From assembly GCA_013399875.1 (NCBI GenBank), contig VXAZ01006886.1, forward strand, positions 2,698,458 to 2,762,457: a stretch of 64,000 nt of DNA, read 5' to 3'. Position 1 is the first letter of the stretch; each line of letters starts with the position of its first letter. This document shows, one piece after another, positions 1 to 11,000 of the stretch. The notes under the pieces were generated by a model, which saw only the letters and a list, made by a program, of their open reading frames with translations, was not told where the DNA came from and did no database searches. The position numbers and the translations under genes are program-made. The DNA is from Gymnorhina tibicen. Taxonomy: Eukaryota; Chordata; Aves; Passeriformes; Artamidae.

Positions 1-392
1 GCGGGAGGCACAGCCGGGTAGGACCGTGGCTCGCGTTTTCGCTTTGCTTCTTTTCTGACCTCTCCCGACCCCTTCCCAGGACCGGGAGCCCGGCGGGGCG
101 GGCGGCTCTGCCCCGCGGCCGGAGCGGGCCGGGCTCCCCCGGCTGAGCGCTCCCCGGCACTGGCCCGGGCTGGCCGAGGGACCGGCACCGGCCGGAGCTC
201 TGCGGGGCACCGGCGGCTGCGGGGCGAGAGCGAGCCCCTCCCGCTCCTGCTCACTGACCGCTCCTCGCCGGCTTCTGGCTGCGGGGACTCGGGCGCGGTC
301 CCCTGCCTCTCGCTGCTGGGGCTTTTCCCCGCTGTGAAAAATTCCCCAGTCCCACTGCGGTGGTGGCTGGCTGAGCGGCTTCCCAGTCCTAG
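1..392. promoter_or_regulatory. CpG island at window edge, candidate promoter and first exon
   Basis: The first ~330 bases are very GC-rich with dense CpG (many CCGG, GCGG and CGGCC words), unlike the AT-rich DNA that follows. In birds this composition usually marks a promoter and an untranslated first exon. On the + strand two splice-donor-like sites are visible: GG|GTAGGA at 18 and AG|GTGAAT at 393. No convincing coding frame was found. The island is cut by the window start, so its full extent and direction are unknown. It could be a distal PIK3CB promoter, or belong to an upstream or divergent gene. The island is clear; its gene assignment is inference. Confidence 0.6.
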
Positions 393-497
393 GTGAATCC
401 CCACTCCCCTGGGTGCTTCTGGAGTCTCTTTCCCTTTTCGGGGGGGAGGAGATGAGAAGAGGGGTTAGGATTGAATAAGATCAGATGCTACTGCATC

Positions 498-551
498 AAA
501 AAGAAACCAGGAAAAAAAAAAAAGAAGCAGAAGAAAGAAAAGAAAATAAAA
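498..551 (+). repeat. A-rich polypurine tract
   Basis: An almost pure purine stretch (A runs broken by G) just downstream of the first CpG island. It is low-complexity DNA; the short minus-strand frame across it translates to a phenylalanine run and is not a gene. Confidence 0.8.
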
Positions 552-3500
552 TCGAACCCACCAAGGAGATCTGACTGCAGTGGCTGATTTACCAGAAAGC
601 AAAGGGAACAGGGCCTCCAGTTGGGAAACTTTGAAACCTCAGCAAGGTCTGGCAGCTGCTGGGAGTGGGGAAGTGTGGCTGGCAGCATGTCTGAGGCTGA
701 CACCTCCTGCCCGCCAGCATGTGTCAGACCGTTTAGGGTGTTAATGGCAAGAATTCACCAATTAAACAACATTTCATCTTTTTTTCCTGAAATGTTTTCC
801 GCGTGTGCTGTCCTAAACAGTAACCTCAAATTTTTTTTAATTATGTAAAACATTGATGTTGTCTGTCTTCCTCAGCAAGGTGCTTTCCTTAGCTGTGATT
901 CATCACCCTGTTTTTCTATTTCAATTAAGCTGCTCACTTAGAGCACTGAAACAATCAGAGTCTCATCCTATCAGCTGGTCTCAGCATTATCAGTGAATTT
1001 GTCCTTCAGAGTGGGTTCTTGGTAGACCGGAGGTGTTTTCAGTTTCAGGCTATTGTATTTTACTGGCAATTGTAACACGAGGGAGGTCAGTGATCTGTTA
1101 AAGCTTGAGCAGACTGGGAGGGGTCTGATAAGAGTGGAGCCTTGATTGCAAATGCTTATGTGCTCTTGGGTTGCTTCTTGGAGACTTCACATCCCTTAAG
1201 AGAGCTCAGACAGCTGCCGAGGCCCTAGGTTTTCCTATTAGGGCTGTCCCTTGCCCTCAGATCAGAGTCTATATTAAAGGCTTAAATGCAATGTTCCAGT
1301 AAGAGTTTTTGTACATTAAACATGAGGATCAGTGAGTTAATCTCTGACGTTTTCAGAGCATTCCTTGGGAGCTCAGTGCCTTTTGGCAATGAGTGGACAG
1401 ATACTGGAGCTGAGCTGCTTGAGGAGGTGAAGAAATGGAGAAGGAACAGCAAACTACTTGCAGTTCCCGAGCATGGAAAGAGTCTAGCAGTGGTGGGCTA
1501 TGGCTGCTGTTGTTGGAGCCTCCAGTGTCCCGCTGTAATTGACTCCGCTTTTATGAGTGGCAGCTTCAGAAGTGCCCAGACATGGTGAGGAACAGAGATG
1601 ATCACCAAATATATTATTTTGCAGAAAAATTTAAAGCAAAGCATATTACTTTTGTCAACATTTGCAGCAGACTTTCTGAAATTGTGAATACTTTTTGATT
1701 GACAGCTTTGACTCAGCTGCAGCCTGGCTTTCCTGGCCAGGCTGCATCTCCCCAGTTGTGTCATCACCTCCTCTCTGAGTGATCTCACACCTCGTGGGAG
1801 GTGTGCTCTGGCAACTGAACCACAGCTCCGGTGAGGCACCACTTCAAAAACAAGTTTTTGTTGAAAACAAAGAGATAGTAGGTCTTGGTGTTTTTAGAAA
1901 TTAAATACTAGACAGAGTGAGGGCCTTTAATGGAAAGTTGTTTTTTTTTCCCCAGGAGAAAGCCACAATTTTCAATAGAAAAACATCATGAAGGGAGTTT
2001 TTTGACTAGCCCTGGGCTGCAGTTCCTAAGATCCAGGATTAATGGAGGGATGAGGAATGAATGCAGACAGTCTTGCCCATTTCTTGCCTTGACAGCATCC
2101 ATGAGTGAAACGCTGACTGCCATGTCATCCTGGTGGGGCACTTTCTTCCCTAAGAGTGGGTGGCCTGTGTAAATCTTTCTGCTTTACCCCAAAAGTCTGC
2201 ATGGTGTGGGTGGATGTAGCAGTCCCTTTCACACCTTGGTGGATTCGGTGCTGTTTGTACACTAGTTGCCTAGTTCCTAGGCTAACAGAGCAGTGAGTAG
2301 CTAGGTTTATTTCTTACACTTTCGAGGCATATATGAGAGCTTTTTGGACCTGGGAGTTCTGTGGGGATGCTGTGTGCTGCACCAAGTGCTGTTTCCAAGG
2401 AAAAATGCCATGAGCAGGTTCTAAACTTGATAACCATGGATGCCCTATTCTAAATAGTGGATTTTATTCCTTCCTTGTGTAGTGTTTCTCTAACCTGGCC
2501 ATGAATTTTAGCCAAATATTTCTGGCTTGTCCTTCAGGAATCACATTAAACTCTGTCAAACAGTAACCTTCCTCTGCAACATCTGGATATGAGCAGTACT
2601 GGAAACAGGATCCCGGCAGAAATGAACCTTGTCTCTGAACCATTGTGGTTTCTCTAATGAGATCAGTTTGCCACCTGCATCTCTCTGGGGTGTGACTTTA
2701 TTTTAGAGATTCTGTAAGTGTATAAACAACCTTCTGACCTTCCTCCCTTCCATCTTTTGCTTTATTCTCCATTTCCTTCTCTTCCTCTCCATCCTCTCTC
2801 ACAGTGCTGTGTCCTTGCAGACATTCCTTATGGCTAGTTTGAGGCACATTACCAGGTGAACATTGTTTCACAGCTACTTCAGACAAGGAGGAGAGAGCTT
2901 GTACGTGGGACAAAGAGCCCTCAGGATTTAACAGCACCCCCTGAACAGCACAATCAACTAAGCTTTGGTAGTGCCCTGGTTCTCACCCACTGACTCCTGA
3001 GCATTTGTGGTGGCTCAGCAGAGCTCAGTAGTGGAACCCCTGAGTGCACAAATCGAATCAGCTTCTCCATTTCATGAGCAGTGCACTTCATTAAAGAGCT
3101 GTGAACAGTGAGACCAAAATTCCCCACTGCCTGTGATCCAGGAACACAGTTGCCCTTGACAGGGCAATGCTGGACTCTTAGATTTCTTATTACTTTTCAT
3201 GGAAGTTGCTCAGATATAAGGAATTCATGTTGAAGGCCTGAATATTTGGGATTATACTTTGTATTTATTGTCATTGGTCAAAACAACATTGGCACTGAAA
3301 CTTCTGTGGGAAGGTTGTGAACTATTAATTATTTTCAGTCTACTTGGCATAACATGAAGGATTATTAACATAACCAGTCTTACAGGTGATGATAAATTCA
3401 ACAAGCATTACTTCTACTTTTTTAAGAGGTTGGTTTTCATTATTATTAATCTTTCACATAGATACCTTATTCTAGCTGACACAAATTCGTTTTAGAGCTG

Positions 3501-4741
3501 ACCTAAACCTTGTAATTTGCCAGGAAGTTAAGATATTTATTTAAAATCATTTCCCCTCTTAATATAGCAACCAGGGTTTTTCTTTTATCTTGTAGAAAGC
3601 AAAACATCATGACATTATCTCAGTTTTACAGCTACCTTATGTTAAACTTTGTGTTTTAACAATCCATCTTAAGAGGAAGAACATGTCTGCTAAATCACAG
3701 GATAATCTTTGTCTTCTCCTTCAATTAAATACTTCACTAATAGGCCAGGAGGAAAACAGTTTTCAGTTGTTCCTATATATTTATCTTCAATATTGGGTGT
3801 AGCACCCTGAACCACAGAGGTCAGACTGAGAATGGATGTAAGGCTAGTGAAGGGCATGTGTACATTTTGGAGCAGCTTGCATTTCTGATCTGCCTGCAGC
3901 CTCCTGTGTCAGGTTACTCACAGCTCTGACATGGTACTGGCAACATACATGTAAGCACTGAATTGTGAGCAGCTGTCTGTGGCTTTGACTGACATCTGTT
4001 CTGGAGAATATATGTTACTTTCTTGCTGGAGCGTAGTATCCAGGCTGAAATGGAAGAGCTGCTGAGTAATCTTGCTCCTTTTACTGCCTCCACTGCACAT
4101 GTTCAGGTCATTTCCAAGCATGCCTTTGCTGTGTAGTACAATACTATATTGACTACAGCAGTGTCCTGTGGGCTTTTGCAAATGGAGCAATAAAACATAA
4201 ATTAATGAGAAAGTAACATAACAATGCAAATAGCTATTATATTGACTGAAATGTATGCGTGAGAGAAGTTAGCCTTCTAATAGTGTAGAGAGAACTTGTG
4301 TGTGTGTGTAGGAAAGAAAAAAAAGTCATGCTCCCCCAGTATTATTTTTATTAATAGTAAGTATATTTGTCTTTTCCCCCAGTGAGCAAGCGTGTTGAGG
4401 GGGTACTTGTAGTTAAAGGAAATTAATCTGGTTTTGGTTGTTACCCTCTCAGTCTGGTGCATCAGATGAGTGAGGGCCACTTCCTATGGTTAGAAGTACT
4501 CAGGCTGTTTTATAATGAGAGCACAGCTCTGCTGGTGAAAACATACCTTGCAGTATCCCATCCGTACAGCTCTTTCATCAGTGGCTTGCTGAACTTCCCC
4601 TAGTCTAAACAAAGCTTTGGTGCTACTATTTGTGTTAGTTGTTTTCATTTGAATGATAACACAAATTTTTGCTACTTTCTCTGAAATCTGCCCTGTGTCT
4701 TTCTTCTGATACAGATGGCTTTGTGGTGCCAGATGTCAGGC
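552..4741. other. Non-coding stretch, no gene seen
   Basis: AT-rich unique-looking DNA. Only short open frames occur (up to about 114 codons), none with recognisable protein similarity. A splice-acceptor-like tract (T run then CCCCAG) occurs near 1,945-1,956 on the + strand, but no matching exon is evident. It is either upstream intergenic DNA or a 5' intron of PIK3CB. Confidence 0.6.
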
Positions 4742-4857
4742 AATCATAGCACCACAGAATGGCCTGGGATGGAAGGGGCCTTATAGAACCTTAGAGATCA
4801 TCTAGTTCCAACCCCCCAGCCATGGGCAGGGACAACTTCCACTAGACCAGGTTCTTA
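4742..4857 (-). mobile_element. CR1 LINE 3' end fragment
   Basis: The + strand reads like the reverse complement of a CR1 3' tail: an ATCATAG-type end, then the hallmark words for GGAAGGGGCC, AGAGATCATCTAGTTCCAACC, CATGGGCAGGGACAA and CACTAGACCAGGTT. The element is therefore on the - strand with its 3' end at the low coordinate. Only about 115 bp remain, a typical heavily 5'-truncated copy. An A-rich AAAATA repeat follows immediately. Confidence 0.9.
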
Positions 4858-4887
4858 AAAAAATAAAGTAAAATAAAATAAAATAAA
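4856..4887 (+). repeat. (AAAAT)n simple repeat
   Basis: Several tandem AAAAT pentamers directly abut the truncated internal end of the CR1 fragment. Slippage of an A-rich target site is a plausible origin (inference). Confidence 0.85.
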
Positions 4888-7851
4888 CTGTGATGAAAAA
4901 TACTGTTTCTCCTAAGCTGAACTTAAGCACAGCCCTAGTGCTCAGAGCAGAGTGCAGGGCATACCCTACAAGCAGTGATGACCTGTGTCATCTCCACCTG
5001 TCCCTAAGTCTACTGGCTTCAATTGGGCAGACAGAAATGTGTAGCAATGTAAATAATTGCTTATATCCCTCTTTTCTATGTGCCTCCACAATTATAATGC
5101 TGCAGACAAGTAAAAATCAAAAAGAAATGTCTATTTCTTGTCTTCACTTTTAACTCAAGTAACATTTCAATGGCAAAGAAAGGTCTGTCCTGACATTCAT
5201 CTTTTGTGATGTGGTCCAGTGAGTAACAGTGTAAACTGTATTTAAACATAGCAATTACAGAGAACAAAGGGATGGCTGAGAGAAGCTGGACTTGTCCATG
5301 CACATTGCAGGGCTCTTTCAGGAGTGCAGGTGATGTCAGAAGGCAGCAAAGTGTCCTCTCAACTTTTTTTCCTAAAACACAGATTCAGATGAGTTTCCTT
5401 TGCCCTAAAACTCAGCTCTCAGTGATGGCAGCTTCCTCAGAAGGGCTCAAACCATCTTTGACTCTGCAGGGAATTTTCTTAGGAATGACCTCGTGACTTC
5501 TTAAATTCCCCTTTCAGTTTTTTTACTTGCATTCTCCTTTTCAGCTGCCTGTTTTACTTACTCTGTTTTTGGTGCATGAGATGGGAGCACGGAAATCCCA
5601 TTTTTCATGTTCCCCAGCTGCACAGCCAGTGTGTTATAGTTCCACCTGTGCTGGCAGGGATTTCCTGTTTTAGAAGATTAATTAGAGTTGAGCAATTCTG
5701 AGTTCCTCTAAAAGAAACGATTTTCCTTTCCTATGTGGAAGAGAGATTGCAGTCTTCTGAGGCTGTAAACTTGTTTAGACCTACCAATGGAGCAATTGGT
5801 ACCAGTTAGAGATACTGTCTGGTTTCAATTCTGTTCTGTTACATCAATGTAAATCTGAGTAGCTGCTGTTGCTCTCTTTACCTCTTTTAGAGGTGGTTGT
5901 TCTTGTAGGAAGAGTTTTTTGTCCAACCAGAAGTTTGTCTCTTGCTCTCATTATCTCTTCTTTCTGAGTCAAAAGGCACTATCTGTATTTTACTGTGTCT
6001 CCAAAAATAATTGCCCTGGTTGACTTCAAAACCTTAATCCAGCAAGCAGAAGTGGTTTCTAACATACCTTCCCATCTTGGATGGCCCTAAGGATTCATGT
6101 GGAAACAGTTTTCACTTATTTTCCGTCTTTTTTTCTCCTTTTTCCCCTTTTTTCTTTCCCCCTGTTGAGGTGGTCAAGTGGCCTGGACTTTCTGCCTCAC
6201 CCACAGCTTGTCCTGGTCTGCTTCCAACAGCCAGAGGGTCAGGAAATGGCCTTTTTCCTAGGGAATTTTGCTTTGACAGATTTTCTCATTCATGTCTACT
6301 GCATTAAAGGGCTTGTTTCTTAACTTGTTGTGAAATATATTTGAACATCACTTGTTAAGAAGGGCTAGAGTCTGGCTTCGTACTCACTTTGCTTCTTTGG
6401 GGGAGGCAAGATGGGAAATTCACAGCTGGCAATTCCCAGATTTCCAGAGTGACAGATCTTGGGGTGTTGCATCTCTGAATCCAACATACGGTCACAAGTG
6501 AACACAGAGTCACGAAGCAGGATGTGCAAAGTGGGGGGACAAGGGACAAGAAAGGACAAAAGGAGGAAGTAGAATAAAGGGGACAGTGTATCATCCAAAA
6601 TGAATAGGAGAACATGGTGAAACAGGAAGGAGTTCATGAGGGACATTGAGATTTCTGATCTTGTTTCTAATTTAGGCACAAGCTATAAAAACGTATGTAT
6701 TCATATATTTCTCATATGACTTGCTTTGAAGGCTAGTAAGATTCTCCATGAATAAAACTCTTTGTTCCTCTCTCTGACCTGTCATACTCAATCTTTTCAA
6801 ATAGTTACGATTTAGCAGCAACTGTAAGGAGATATTTGAACTGGTCTCCTGATTCCACCCTGGCATCCGGAACCAACACAGCAGTCAGAGGTTAATGAGA
6901 GCTGTGAGAAATAAACAGTTTGGTCTGCGTGTGCCATGGATACGTAACCTACTGGAGATGGCAGCGCAGCAGAATGAGGTGTTGTCCCAGCAGATTTTCA
7001 ACAGATCTCATCAAGCATAGATGTGGCATTGTTGACTTGAGACTACTGTGGATTTGAGACTAAGAAAGAAAGTAATTCTTAATAAACACTTGGGAAATAC
7101 TATTCAAGAGATTTAACTTTTCTCCCCCTTCTGTTTTATGTCAAGGTGGAATTTTGGCCACAAACCAGACTTCTGTGGGTTTTTTCCACTGTGTACTTCA
7201 TCTCATGCAGTTTTAAGGAATTAGACTAAAATATGTCAGCTTAGCTAGAGAACGTTTTTTTAATTTGATGTAACAAAAATAATTTGATAATGATTTCAAA
7301 ATTCATGCTGACAAAAATTGGAAAATTTGGCAAATGACAGGCCTCTGCTAAATACCTTTGCAAAGGTCACACTCAGCCAGTTTGGAGAAAAAATGTGGAA
7401 AGAAAATGAGTTAAGATGGTTCTTTAATAAATTTCCCTTTAATAGCATTAACTGGACATCAGATAGGGAAAAAAAAAGAAAGGAAAAAGATTAATTGGAA
7501 ATCTTGGAAAATCATATTTAACTAGATGTAAAGACCATAAACAGATGGGATGAATTGGAAAAGGGCAAGATGTACAGAAGCTGACATATGCTGAGGGCAG
7601 ACTGGCTTGGAAAGAGTTGGACTCAGCAGGATTTCTCGTGTGTGTAAGGTTACCTGTGTGGGTATGTGGGATCAGCCACCACAGACCCGGAGTACAAAAC
7701 ACAGAGTGATTTTCTGGGCATTAAAAAGGCAGATTGCTAATTAAGATACTCAGTATCTGTCAGAGAACCTGAATGAAGCAAGCACAGTAACTCGGAGCTG
7801 GCAATAAACTCGCCAGCAGTCATTCATTCATTTGTAGCCTTGCGCCTTCAG
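4888..7851. other. Non-coding stretch, no gene seen
   Basis: Mixed-composition DNA with only short open frames, none recognisable. Overlapping frames near 6,077-6,323 come from a polypyrimidine tract. I see no RNA gene or repeat family here. Confidence 0.55.
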
Positions 7852-8089
7852 CAGCCCCGAGTCTGACCCTGGTGTGTTTGGGTGCCAGCATCCGGAGAAG
7901 GCAAAGCCCGTCCCTAAAGTGCAGAGCAGCTGTTTGCTACAGAGTGGCTCGGCCGTGTGTCACCTGCACCAGCACATTCCCATCAGTCCGGAATGCAGGG
8001 GGAGAGCCCATTTTTGGTGTAAAGCCAGGGAGGAGCAATGGCAGGACAGCCGAGGCTCCGGCAGGCAGTGCCACAGGTGCCCTGAATAG
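7852..8089 (+). other. Candidate untranslated exon with strong donor
   Basis: A 238-bp block, GC-richer than its surroundings, follows a pyrimidine-rich stretch ending CCTTCAG (AG at 7,850-7,851). It ends at AATAG|GTGAGT, close to the ideal vertebrate 5' splice site (GT at 8,090). Two overlapping + frames of just over 70 codons stay open across it, but neither resembles a known protein and one stops exactly at the donor. It could be a 5' untranslated exon of PIK3CB, an exon of a non-coding RNA, or a chance pair of splice sites. No homology supports it. Confidence 0.25.
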
Positions 8090-8091
8090 GT

Positions 8092-11000
8092 GAGTTTGAG
8101 TGGTAAGAGTTACCTTACCGGGGGCTGATTCAGTCAGTGAGCCCGGAAGGATTTATTTAAAAATTCTTTGTACCACGCAAGATGTGTAGCATGGGACACG
8201 GGTTTGTTCTTTTAAACTACGCTACGGAAGCGCTTGCCGGGTATGTCTGAGCAGGGTGTGGAATAACCAGTGTTCCACTCCTGCGGAACTGCACATGCTG
8301 GAAGCGGCAGTGCTGGAAGGGGCAGCCCCTGCAGGAGCTGCTACCGGCTGCAAGGAGAAACACAAAGCTGCTTTTGTTGAGTCTCCCTGCATTATCATTC
8401 TAATTCAGGGTTTACACAGTGCAACAGCCCCACTTCTATCAGATACTAATTAGGGTCTGTTGACATTTTTTCATCTTTTGAGGGAGGTTATCACCTGATC
8501 TTTAACGACTTGAAATAATCAGTTTTTTAATAGAGTTCATGTGGCCAAGCCACTATAGAACTGCACGACTGTTCCCCCAGCTGTTGTCATGGGGGAAGGA
8601 GAGAAAACAGCAAAACAAAATCAGGCTGTTTTTCAAGGTATATTTTATGGATAATTTAGCTGAGCATCATCAATTCTTAGGTTTGAAAATGATTAAGCCA
8701 CAAAGTGTAATGGCATGTTCTTTGATAGAAAACCTGACGTGCTGTAACAGGACCTTGTTTTTCACATCTGTGTGTATTTCTTTTTAACATGTATCTGTGA
8801 GAATGGTAGTTTAAGATGTGACTGAGATTAAAAGAGGTGAAGTGTGCATCACTCTAATACTTTATTCAGACTTTTTCTCAAAGGAACATTTAGCATAAGA
8901 GTCAAGATTTAAAGGTTAAATATACATCTTTAAGTTAAACTATGAAAGGAAAACACTAATGTTTAATGACAGTGTTTTAAGAGCTTATTTTGGATCTCTT
9001 ATATGAAGGAAATAGCATAGAATGGTTTGTAAGTTTATGGGTGCTAGAGAAGATTTCTTTTGCTGTATTGTGACTGCTCCAGGTATTTGCTATGTTGTTA
9101 ACGGTGCTTGAGAACAAAGCTGCTTGAGAGCTGATACTCGGTACTTTTTTTGCTGTTTTGAAACACCTGTCTAGTCCTCACTGTAACTGAGTCACCGTAA
9201 CTGAAAACTGTAGTTGATGAAAAGAATTCTAAATATAGTTCAATGACATGGTAAGGATGTACTTGAAGTTTCAGTTTCAATGATTCAGTGTTGGTGTCCA
9301 TTGTATGGGGCCACTAGAAATGCTGTTGGATTTGTGTGGGATGGTTAAAGGCAGTGTTCTCTCCTTTCATGGCATTACATCACAGCTCTGCTTTAGCAGC
9401 TCACTGGAGTATAAGGTCTGGATGGATCACTGCAGCTGAAACAGGTTTGCCAAAGTCCTCTGCTCCAAGCTCTGTGAGTTAGCACACAGTAATAAGGATA
9501 CAGATCTGTGTGTAGTCAGGTATGTAAACATTTCCATATGCCAAATGTGTACAGGCTGTCGTTACCATCCAGTCTTGGCCTTCCTGCTGGATGAGTGTGC
9601 TCCCAACTCCCTGTGCGATAAGGACTCTGCAGAGAGCCTAGGAGACTGCTGCTGCCAGACACTGCTTTATAGCCACACGCTTATGGTGGGTGACAGGCTG
9701 AGGTCTGTCGTTTCTTGCATGTATTGAGAGCTAGGAAGCCAAATTGCTGTGAAGCTGCAGGAGGTGTGGATTATATACCTCTGTACGTGTGTGCAATGTG
9801 CACGCCAACGAGGGGGCCCTCGGGAAAGCCCCTCCTCGCTCTGTGTCCTGCCTTGTCCCATGTGCTGCTGGTGTGGAGGCTGTGGCACGTGCCTGCCTGT
9901 TCCCCTGCCCCTGGGGAGAGGGATCCAGGCAAGAGCTGGGGAACACGATTCTGCTTTGCAGGCAGTGGTGGGTGGGTGGAGGGGGAAAAGGACAGTGCAA
10001 ATGCATTTCCTTTGCTGTCATCACATTCCTCTCTGAATAGGGAATTTATACCTGAGCTTTAATGCCCTCAGTGCCCTGACTGAAAGATAAACAGCTTTTC
10101 AGGTGAACTTTTCAGATCTTGAAAAGTCTAGAAACCACTGGTCTTTCTGAGAGTCCACTTAGCCCTAACATTTTCAGAAGTCTGTAAATCAGTAGTTTTA
10201 TTAGTCTTTCATCAAAACAGGTTATTTCACAGTATAAAGAAGAATTAAGACTGCAGTGAGTTACCCTTTCTTAGGAAAGCAGCAGCAGCTGGCCAAAGCT
10301 TTCTCCCAAGGTGTTTGTGGATGGTTTGGTCTTTCCAATAATTCTTCTGTAGGGGAAATAAAAGCAGCAGGGAGTAGCATTCAGAAACCCTTCTTAAAAA
10401 CACTCCTTACTGAGCACTGGCATTCCTGTGATAGCTGTAATGCAGTCATTAACAATCTTCTGAACAATCTTCTGAGCAGGACAGGCTACTTCTGACATGG
10501 GTTTTGCTTTGTGCCTGTCCTGATCAGCCCAGACAAAAAAATCAGCCCATATCAGTTACTGAGATGTACACAACAACAGTTGTCATGTCACTGTGATCTG
10601 ATTTTGCCGTAGTGGGTGTCGTTTCAGTTCCCCTGTGCTTTACAGTGTTTGAACAGTCACTGGTACCGGTGTTGCAGTTGTCATACAGAGGTAGGAGGCC
10701 CTGGTGTTGGGAGCTGTGACATTCAGTATCACTAACCCCCCTTACTTCTCTTCCAGACGTGGGAGATCAGGGACAAAAGGCTGCTGCTGTAAGCAGAAGG
10801 CTTGGAGGAGGGTGTTCACTGGTATTTCTGCCTTCCATTTATTGCCCAAACAGGAGCATATTTCTTACCAATTGCAGTGAGTTAGACCCTTGGATCTAAG
10901 TAGTGTTTAGTGCTGCTGGTGTCACACCCTCAGCTAGGTTGCAAGTTCAATTGCCAGGAACACAATTATGGAAAGGAAACAATCAAACTCAAACCACAAC

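Noticed and set aside
488..703. Minus-strand frame with a long Phe run
   Set aside because: It is the translation of the A-rich polypurine tract at 498-551, not a membrane protein.
1945..1956. Strong acceptor-like T run plus CCCCAG (similar ones near 20,603 and 26,418) as real exon starts
   Set aside because: T-rich tracts ending in CAG are frequent in this DNA. No following donor at exon distance or coding potential supports them.
9715..10062. Cluster of overlapping open frames on both strands
   Set aside because: Simultaneous openness in several frames reflects local GC composition. No frame shows similarity or splice structure.
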